DNA of 9,782 nt from an uncultured Sphingobium sp. (lineage in GTDB: Bacteria > Pseudomonadota > Alphaproteobacteria > Sphingomonadales > Sphingomonadaceae). The stretch's first letter is position 1. Each line of letters opens with the position of its first letter. Below, in pieces: positions 4,805 to 9,782 of this stretch. Where the stretch lies: positions 1 to 9,782 of the forward strand of contig CAJYHD010000775.1 of NCBI GenBank assembly GCA_913773715.1, in the 5' to 3' direction. Under the pieces are notes generated by a model. It was not told the origin of the DNA, made no database searches, and saw only the letters and a list, made by a program, of their open reading frames with translations. Made by a program: the position numbers and the translations under genes.

Positions 4805-6433
4805 TCATGCCTCGCCACTGCTACGATGCAGCTTCTGACGGTGTTCACGAAGCCGTGTGGCGCTAACAGCCTCATGCGCTTTGTCGGCGCTCGATTTCTT
4901 GAACGAGTGCTGGGCGAAGCGTTGGAGATAGGCAAGGGCGAGTAGAACGAACTCGTTGCCTAGCGTGTCATCAGCGAACAGGCTGCTCTCCGACATATTT
5001 TCGATTTGGAAGAAAACCAATAGGGCAACGACTAAGGCGGCGCGCTGCCGATTTTGGCTCATCATGATCGTAATCTGACCCGTGGGCCGCACGAATGCGG
5101 CATAGAGCGCCAAAGCCAAGCCAGGGAAGCCGACCTGTACGAGCAAGTCTAAGTACCCATTGTGGCCTTGGTCAACGTTCTTCCACATACCGGCACCGCT
5201 CACATGGCCGTCACCTAGGTTCGTAGACGCATCCCAATAGGCGCCGTAGCCCGAACCGAGAAGTGGGTGGTCCAGATAGAACTGAATCATCGGACGCCAG
5301 ATCGCTGCGCGCGTTGTTAGCGTGCTCGTGTCATCCGTCAACGAGAGAAAAAACTCCTGTTGCAGAGTCGCTACAGCCAATCCGAATAGGACAAGGATGA
5401 ACAAGGCGCACGATGTGAACTGAAGTCGTTTGCGCCAGGTTGAAATAGATGTCGGACGGCGCCGACCGATGATGGCCGCGACGCTACCGGCCGCCAGCGC
5501 GACTGGCAGGCTGAGCCAGGCCGTCTTCGACCAGGACATGTAGAAGAAGATCAGCGCCGCGATGATCACTCCGGCGCGCGCCGGGAGGGGAATCTTGTCG
5601 CCGTCGAAAGCGAAGAGGATCACCGTGGTCGCGCAGAGAGTGCCAGCGATGTTCTTGTGAGCCATTACCCCACGCCAAAGCCCGGCTCCGATATGCGTGC
5701 CGACGTGCGGAAAGGCGATGACTGCGACATAGCTGAGCACGAGCGCCACGACCAGTAGTATGCGAACGATGCCCATCGATCGCTTAGCGCTCAGATCGCA
5801 TATACCAGTGAATGTGCTGCAGTACACCAGGCCCAGCAGGATCAGCCGCTTGCCGGTTAAATCGAAGTGCTGGCTCCACGCCACACTGAGGGCGCACCAT
5901 GCGATGAACAGGCCGGCGGGTGCACTCACGATCCGCAGCGATCGCTGCCAGCCCCGCACCGGGATCAGGGCGACCTGCAGCGTGCCTAACAGACCATAGC
6001 CGTAAAGTCTGTAGACCTTCTGCTCAGGGCTGACGGCGCCACTCATATCGACGAATGGCGTGGCCAGTACGAGAACGATCAGCATGCCAAAGGCAAGCGA
6101 GGATGCCGCGAGGAAGGCGCGGCTCTCTTCGGGGCGATTCAGCTGTATCTTCAATGGAGCGCACCGCGAAAGATGTTGCCACACCTCTTGGCGCGGGTGC
6201 TTCCCGGTACCCTGAGAAGCACTGCCTGCCAAGTCACCGATCGATGCGCTGAAGACGGGTCGCAGCCGACTGAGTGACGTGCACGGCGGTCTCGAAATCG
6301 CTCGAGCGATCCAGGCGATGGTAGGCTTTCGGCCTGTCCGCTTTGGCCCTTGCAAGGTGCTTCTGAACCCAGTCGCTCGCGGCTGCGATGCAACCGTAAG
6401 CGGCAAATGACCCTCCGGACGGGCAAAATACAT
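4805..6433 (-). CDS. Wzy/O-antigen ligase family membrane protein
   Basis: 542 residues from ATG 6433. The first 100 residues are Arg/Pro-rich and not membrane-like; the family core starts near residue 106. From there about a dozen hydrophobic helices follow (for example 106-128, 170-188, 222-241, 285-300, 337-357, 464-476). Family marks are MAHKNIAGTL (258-267), a large loop with TRAAIWRPMIQFYLDHPLLG (374-393) then GSGYGAYW, and GHNGYLDLLVQVGFPGL (423-439). This is the Wzy_C/WaaL fold: it joins lipid-linked sugar repeats into a polymer or passes a polymer to an acceptor at the outer face of the inner membrane. Next to UDP-sugar and pyruvyl transfer genes, an exopolysaccharide polymerase (ExoQ-like) is likelier than a lipid A-core ligase. 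The start is unsure: TTG at 6406 follows a GGAGG, and TTG at 6154 lies just before the first helix. It ends in two consecutive TGA codons. Confidence 0.85.
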   Translation of the reverse strand: MYFARPEGHLPLTVASQPRATGFRSTLQGPKRTGRKPTIAWIARAISRPPCTSLSRLRPVFSASIGDLAGSASQGTGKHPRQEVWQHLSRCAPLKIQLNRPEESRAFLAASSLAFGMLIVLVLATPFVDMSGAVSPEQKVYRLYGYGLLGTLQVALIPVRGWQRSLRIVSAPAGLFIAWCALSVAWSQHFDLTGKRLILLGLVYCSTFTGICDLSAKRSMGIVRILLVVALVLSYVAVIAFPHVGTHIGAGLWRGVMAHKNIAGTLCATTVILFAFDGDKIPLPARAGVIIAALIFFYMSWSKTAWLSLPVALAAGSVAAIIGRRRPTSISTWRKRLQFTSCALFILVLFGLAVATLQQEFFLSLTDDTSTLTTRAAIWRPMIQFYLDHPLLGSGYGAYWDASTNLGDGHVSGAGMWKNVDQGHNGYLDLLVQVGFPGLALALYAAFVRPTGQITIMMSQNRQRAALVVALLVFFQIENMSESSLFADDTLGNEFVLLALAYLQRFAQHSFKKSSADKAHEAVSATRLREHRQKLHRSSGEA

Positions 6434-6580
6434 TCGTGAACAGGCGGTTATGTCAGGTCGGCGGACGGTGGCGACAAAATACCTGTTCGACCTACGTCTA
6501 AAGCCCTATAGGCGGACTGTGCAGTTGCAGCATGATCTCAGTGCGAGGCTGCCGAAAGGGCGTTGCGGGGTAGTCGTGGC
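6434..6580. promoter_or_regulatory. Divergent intergenic region between wzy-like gene and ugd
   Basis: These 147 bases separate a minus-strand gene from a plus-strand gene, so they should contain promoters for both unless the minus gene starts further in. I see only a poor plus-strand candidate, TTCGAC (6486-6491) and CTATAG (6506-6511), whose 14-base spacing is too short. No clear operator palindrome is visible. The assignment rests on geometry. Confidence 0.3.
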
Positions 6581-7747
6581 ATGAAGATTGCGGTTTTCGG
6601 TTTGGGCTACGTCGGGCTTTCAAATGCCGTTCTTCTCGCGCAACACAACGAGGTGGTTGCGGTCGATATCGCGGCCGAGCGGGTCGAGATGCTCAATGCG
6701 CGCCGCTCGCCTATCGTCGATGCCGAACTGGAAAACTTCCTGGCCTCGCGTCCGCTCGATCTGACCGCCACCCTGGATGCGCACGAAGCGCTTGCCGGCG
6801 CCGACTACGTGATCGTCGCGACGCCGACCAATTATGACGTGGATACCAACAAGTTTGACACCTCCTCCGTCGAGGTGGTGATCCAAACCGCGCTCGACGC
6901 CGGTTCGCATGCGACAATCGTGATCAAATCGACTATCCCGGTAGGCTTCGTCGAGGATGTGCGGGCACGCCTGGGCACCGACCAGGTGATCTTTAGCCCC
7001 GAGTTCCTGCGCGAGGGTAGTGCGCTCTACGACAACCTGCACCCCTCGCGTATCATCGTCGGCGAGCGCTCCGAACGCGCCCAGATATTCGCGGACCTGC
7101 TGTTCCAGGGTGCCGAGAAGAACGACGTCGAGATCCTTTTCACCGATCCGAACGAGGCCGAGGCGATCAAGCTTTTCGCCAACACCTACCTTGCCATGCG
7201 CGTGGCTTTCTTCAACGAGCTCGACAGCTACGCGATCGCGCATGGCATGGACTCGCGCCAGATCATCGTCGGCGTCGGCCTCGATCCGCGGATCGGCCCG
7301 CACTACAACAATCCCAGCTTCGGCTACGGCGGCTATTGCCTGCCGAAAGACACCAAGCAGCTGCTGGCGAATTACTCCGAAGTCCCGCAGAACCTCATCC
7401 GCGCGATTGTCGATGCCAACCGCACCCGCAAGGATTTCCTCGCCGACCAGATCATCGCGAAAAAGCCCGGCAAGGTCGGCGTGTTCCGGCTGGTCATGAA
7501 GGCGGGTTCCGACAACTTCCGCCAGTCGTCGATTCAAGGCATCATGAAGCGGATCAAGGCCAAGGGCATCGAAATCGTGATCTACGAACCGGCGATGCAG
7601 GAGGAGGAGTTCTTCGGCTCGCGCGTGATGCGGGACATCGATGTTTTCAAAGCCGAGGTGGACGTGATCATCGCCAACCGCATGACCGATGAAATCCAAG
7701 ACATCAGGGAAAAGATCTTCACCCGCGATCTGTTCGGGTTGGATTGA
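6581..7747 (+). CDS. ugd: UDP-glucose 6-dehydrogenase
   Basis: 388 residues, the same length as the E. coli enzyme, which it resembles along its whole length. It oxidises UDP-glucose to UDP-glucuronate with two NAD+ in the cytoplasm. Visible marks: the NAD-binding GLGYVG (residues 7-12); [16 protein letters not shown]; the central [19 protein letters not shown]; and the active-site [20 protein letters not shown] with the catalytic Cys at residue 253. The C-terminal domain has GSDNFR and [14 protein letters not shown] and ends [11 protein letters not shown] 6581 is taken as the start because it begins MKIAVFG like the family; a TTG 18 bases earlier adds only non-family residues. The ribosome binding site is weak. 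The next gene begins 5 bases after the stop, so the two form an operon. Product feeds the epimerase at 7753. Confidence 0.95.
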   Translation: MKIAVFGLGYVGLSNAVLLAQHNEVVAVDIAAERVEMLNARRSPIVDAELENFLASRPLDLTATLDAHEALAGADYVIVATPTNYDVDTNKFDTSSVEVVIQTALDAGSHATIVIKSTIPVGFVEDVRARLGTDQVIFSPEFLREGSALYDNLHPSRIIVGERSERAQIFADLLFQGAEKNDVEILFTDPNEAEAIKLFANTYLAMRVAFFNELDSYAIAHGMDSRQIIVGVGLDPRIGPHYNNPSFGYGGYCLPKDTKQLLANYSEVPQNLIRAIVDANRTRKDFLADQIIAKKPGKVGVFRLVMKAGSDNFRQSSIQGIMKRIKAKGIEIVIYEPAMQEEEFFGSRVMRDIDVFKAEVDVIIANRMTDEIQDIREKIFTRDLFGLD

Positions 7748-7752
7748 CTGCG

Positions 7753-8781
7753 ATGCGCACCGCACTGGTCACCGGATCCGCCGGCTTCATCGGCTCGTTC
7801 GTCTGCGAACGGCTCCTGCGCGATGGCTTCAAGGTCATCGGCCTTGATGCCATGACCGATTACTACGAGGTGGCGCTCAAGCAGCGGCGGCTGGGCCGGC
7901 TGCTGCAATCTGAGCACTTCCGGGCAATTGAGGATTACGTCGAGACGCCGGGCCTGGTGATGGGCCTGTTCGTGACCGAGCAGCCCGACATCGTCGTCCA
8001 CCTCGCTGCGCAGGCCGGAGTGCGCTACTCGATCGAGAACCCGCGGTCGTACCTGGAAAGCAACATCGTCGGCACGTTCGAGCTGCTCGAGGCGGCGCGC
8101 GCCCATCCTCCGCAGCATATGCTGCTCGCCTCGACCTCGTCGGCCTACGGCGCCAACACCGAGATGCCCTATCGCGAGACCGACCGAGCTGACCACCAGA
8201 TGTCGTTCTACGCCGCCACCAAGAAGGCGACGGAGAATATGGCGCACAGCTACGCGCACCTGTTTGGCCTGCCGATCACGATGTTCCGCTTCTTCACGGT
8301 GTACGGGCCCTGGGGTCGTCCCGACATGGCGCTGTTCAAGTTCACCAAGGCGATCCTCGAAGGTCGCTCGATCGACGTCTACAACTATGGCGATATGATG
8401 CGGGACTTCACGTACGTGGAAGACCTCGTCGAAGCGATCCGGCTGCTGATCGACGTGCCGCCTGTCCGTCCCATCGAGGGCGAGGGCGTGTCGGAAGGGG
8501 ACAGCCTCTCGCCTGTCGCGCCCTGGCGCGTGGTGAACATCGGCAACTCCAATGCCGTCCAGCTCACCGACTTCATCGAAGCCATCGAGGACGCGACGGG
8601 CCGCAACGCGGAGCGCAACCTGATGCCGATGCAGGCCGGAGACGTGCCGGCGACCTGGGCGGACGCAGAGTTGCTAAAATCGCTGACTGGATATACGCCC
8701 AAAACCGACGTTCGCGCGGGCGTCACAAAATTCGTCGATTGGTATAAAGACTATTACTTGCATGACGACAGCACCGTGTGA
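7753..8781 (+). CDS. UDP-glucuronate 4-epimerase (extended SDR family)
   Basis: 342 residues from ATG 7753. It probably turns UDP-glucuronate into UDP-galacturonate through a 4-keto intermediate with bound NAD+. Visible marks: the Rossmann loop TGSAGFIG (7-14), HLAAQAGVRYS (83-93), the active-site STSSAYG (127-133), YAATKKATE with the catalytic pair Tyr153 and Lys157, FRFFTVYGPWGRPDMA (178-193) and MRDFTYVEDLVEAI (216-229). The RYSIENP and YGPWGRPDMA versions are typical of glucuronate epimerases, and the position right after ugd, whose product is their substrate, supports this over UDP-glucose or dTDP-glucose relatives. A TTG at 7744 overlaps the ugd stop and could add three residues (MTA); the ATG gives the usual family N-terminus. 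A short acidic loop near 240-255 (EGEGVSEGD) is probably a variable surface insert. Confidence 0.9.
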   Translation: MRTALVTGSAGFIGSFVCERLLRDGFKVIGLDAMTDYYEVALKQRRLGRLLQSEHFRAIEDYVETPGLVMGLFVTEQPDIVVHLAAQAGVRYSIENPRSYLESNIVGTFELLEAARAHPPQHMLLASTSSAYGANTEMPYRETDRADHQMSFYAATKKATENMAHSYAHLFGLPITMFRFFTVYGPWGRPDMALFKFTKAILEGRSIDVYNYGDMMRDFTYVEDLVEAIRLLIDVPPVRPIEGEGVSEGDSLSPVAPWRVVNIGNSNAVQLTDFIEAIEDATGRNAERNLMPMQAGDVPATWADAELLKSLTGYTPKTDVRAGVTKFVDWYKDYYLHDDSTV

Positions 8782-8802
8782 CCGGAACACGTATCGCGGG
8801 TG

Positions 8803-8843
8803 AGCCTGGTTTTGGCGTCGTGCGCAGGCAGGCTGGTTTTTTT
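8803..8843 (+). terminator. Possible rho-independent terminator
   Basis: AGCCTG (8803-8808) and CAGGCT (8829-8834) can pair over a 20-base loop; two bases later comes a run of seven T (8837-8843). It lies 21 bases after the epimerase stop. The six-pair stem with a long loop is modest, so termination may be partial. Confidence 0.4.
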
Positions 8844-8906
8844 GAATCGATCGCGTCGGGATTTACGATGATCACGATGCGCAAAACCTTGGCGAGCTGA
8901 CACGAG

Positions 8907-9782
8907 ATGGGCAATCAACTGGCAAGCACAGGGGCTGGCAATCCCGCTCGCGCGCGCTTGTCGCCGCAGGCGAGGATCGTCGTGTGCGGCGTCGTCTATG
9001 CGGCCAATCTGGGGGATGGTGTAATCGCCGAGTGCATGGCTCATGTCCTCAAGAAGCACTGGCCCGACACGCCGGTCCTGCATCTCGATCTTTCGACGCG
9101 CGAAACGTACGGCGAGACCGCCGTGTCAGGAAAGCGCCGCATCCTCGCGTTGCTGCGCCATTCGCCGGGTTTCATCAACACAATGATCGTAGCCGCGGGG
9201 CTGAAGGCATTCCTCGTGCGCAAGGCGGCCCCGGCCTGGGAGGATTACTTCCGGGCGCAGGACGTGGTCGTGATTGGCGGCGGGCACCTGCTGAGCGATT
9301 TCAACCTGAACTTCCCTAGCAAGCTGGCGCTCCTGAGCCGCATCGCCGCCCGTGCCGGTGCCAGGCTGGGCCTGCACGCGGTCGGCGTGTCGGGCAACTG
9401 GTCGAAGCGGGCGACGCAGCTTTTCGACACGGTTCTGTCGCGCTGCGCGTCGGTGTCGGTCCGCGATGAAGCGTCGCTGCGCCACCTGGCCGCGCATGTT
9501 CCGGGGTTGGAAGTGGCGCCCTCGATCGCGGCGGACCCGGGCTATATCGCTCGCCTGCAATACGCCGACGTCGTCCCGGTGCGCCGGGGGATCGGCCTCA
9601 ACATCTCCAATCCCGATGAACTGGCGCAGTACGATGCCAAGGCCGGCGGCAAGTCCGCCACCCGGCCCGACTACGACGGGTTCTGGATCGGCCTGCTGCG
9701 CGAGTACCTGCGCCGGGGATCGCCGGTGACGATGTTCACAAATGGGGCCGAAGAGGACGAGGAATACCTCGACCGCCTCGTC
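8907..9782 (+). CDS. Polysaccharide pyruvyl transferase family protein, 3' end outside window
   Basis: 292 codons are present and the frame is still open at the window end. The family (PF04230) moves pyruvate from phosphoenolpyruvate onto sugars of exopolysaccharides or cell-wall polymers as a ketal, adding negative charge. Visible marks: a first strand and Gly loop VVCGVVYAANLGDGVIAECM (25-44), a second nucleotide-like loop VVIGGGHLLSDFNLNF (121-136), HAVGVSGNW (157-165), SVRDEASL (184-191) and a conserved-looking AADPGY (208-213). ATG 8907 is the only ATG after an in-frame stop at 8898-8900; the ribosome binding site is weak. No signal peptide or membrane helix precedes the domain, so it acts in the cytoplasm on lipid-linked or nucleotide-linked sugars. 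A 125-base gap with a possible terminator separates it from the epimerase, so it may have its own promoter. Family is secure, acceptor sugar unknown. Confidence 0.85.
   Translation, partial: MGNQLASTGAGNPARARLSPQARIVVCGVVYAANLGDGVIAECMAHVLKKHWPDTPVLHLDLSTRETYGETAVSGKRRILALLRHSPGFINTMIVAAGLKAFLVRKAAPAWEDYFRAQDVVVIGGGHLLSDFNLNFPSKLALLSRIAARAGARLGLHAVGVSGNWSKRATQLFDTVLSRCASVSVRDEASLRHLAAHVPGLEVAPSIAADPGYIARLQYADVVPVRRGIGLNISNPDELAQYDAKAGGKSATRPDYDGFWIGLLREYLRRGSPVTMFTNGAEEDEEYLDRLV

Noticed and set aside
6620..7765. A 381-codon minus-strand frame opposite ugd
   Set aside because: It is the antisense of a securely identified enzyme gene in GC-rich DNA, has His/Asp/Arg-rich composition typical of antisense frames, and no family motif.
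7582..8259. A 225-codon minus-strand frame opposite the ugd end and the epimerase
   Set aside because: It lies fully antisense to two well-supported genes and shows no recognisable domain.

Overview
The window is GC-rich bacterial DNA with the look of an alphaproteobacterium, probably a sphingomonad. That placement is an inference from the DUF3768 gene, the codon use and the exopolysaccharide gene set; no rRNA or tRNA is present to test it. It falls into two unlike halves that meet near 4350-4601.

Left half (1 to about 4601) looks like a decaying mobile or accessory island. It opens with the C-terminal end of a tyrosine recombinase (3-209). Next comes a C39-like cysteine peptidase gene (206-849) that overlaps the recombinase stop as GTGA but is broken by a one-base frameshift near 405-413. 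A DUF3768 gene follows (894-1247). After it lies an unusual non-coding stretch (1248-1486) that folds into a chain of abutting helices. Its last hairpin buries the Shine-Dalgarno sequence of the next gene, and the anti-Shine-Dalgarno strand has a second, identical partner upstream, so it looks like a switchable RNA leader. The leader feeds a run of unrecognised envelope genes on the same strand: a secreted protein (1487-2497), a single-pass membrane protein (2520-3245), a lipoprotein (3308-4018) and a second single-pass membrane protein (4081 to about 4350). The last is cut off inside its membrane helix by a remnant of an IS3-family element lying on the minus strand (about 4351-4601).

Right half (4805-9782) is a surface-polysaccharide locus. 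A Wzy/O-antigen-ligase family membrane protein is on the minus strand (4805-6433). Divergent from it, on the plus strand, are UDP-glucose 6-dehydrogenase (6581-7747), a UDP-glucuronate 4-epimerase type enzyme (7753-8781) and a polysaccharide pyruvyl transferase that runs off the window end (8907-9782). Dehydrogenase and epimerase would convert UDP-glucose to UDP-glucuronate and then UDP-galacturonate; the transferase would add ketal-linked pyruvate; the Wzy-like protein would polymerise or ligate repeat units. The picture is an acidic, possibly pyruvylated exopolysaccharide or capsule.

The most novel signal is the RNA leader at about 1298-1486 together with the uncharacterised envelope gene set it precedes.
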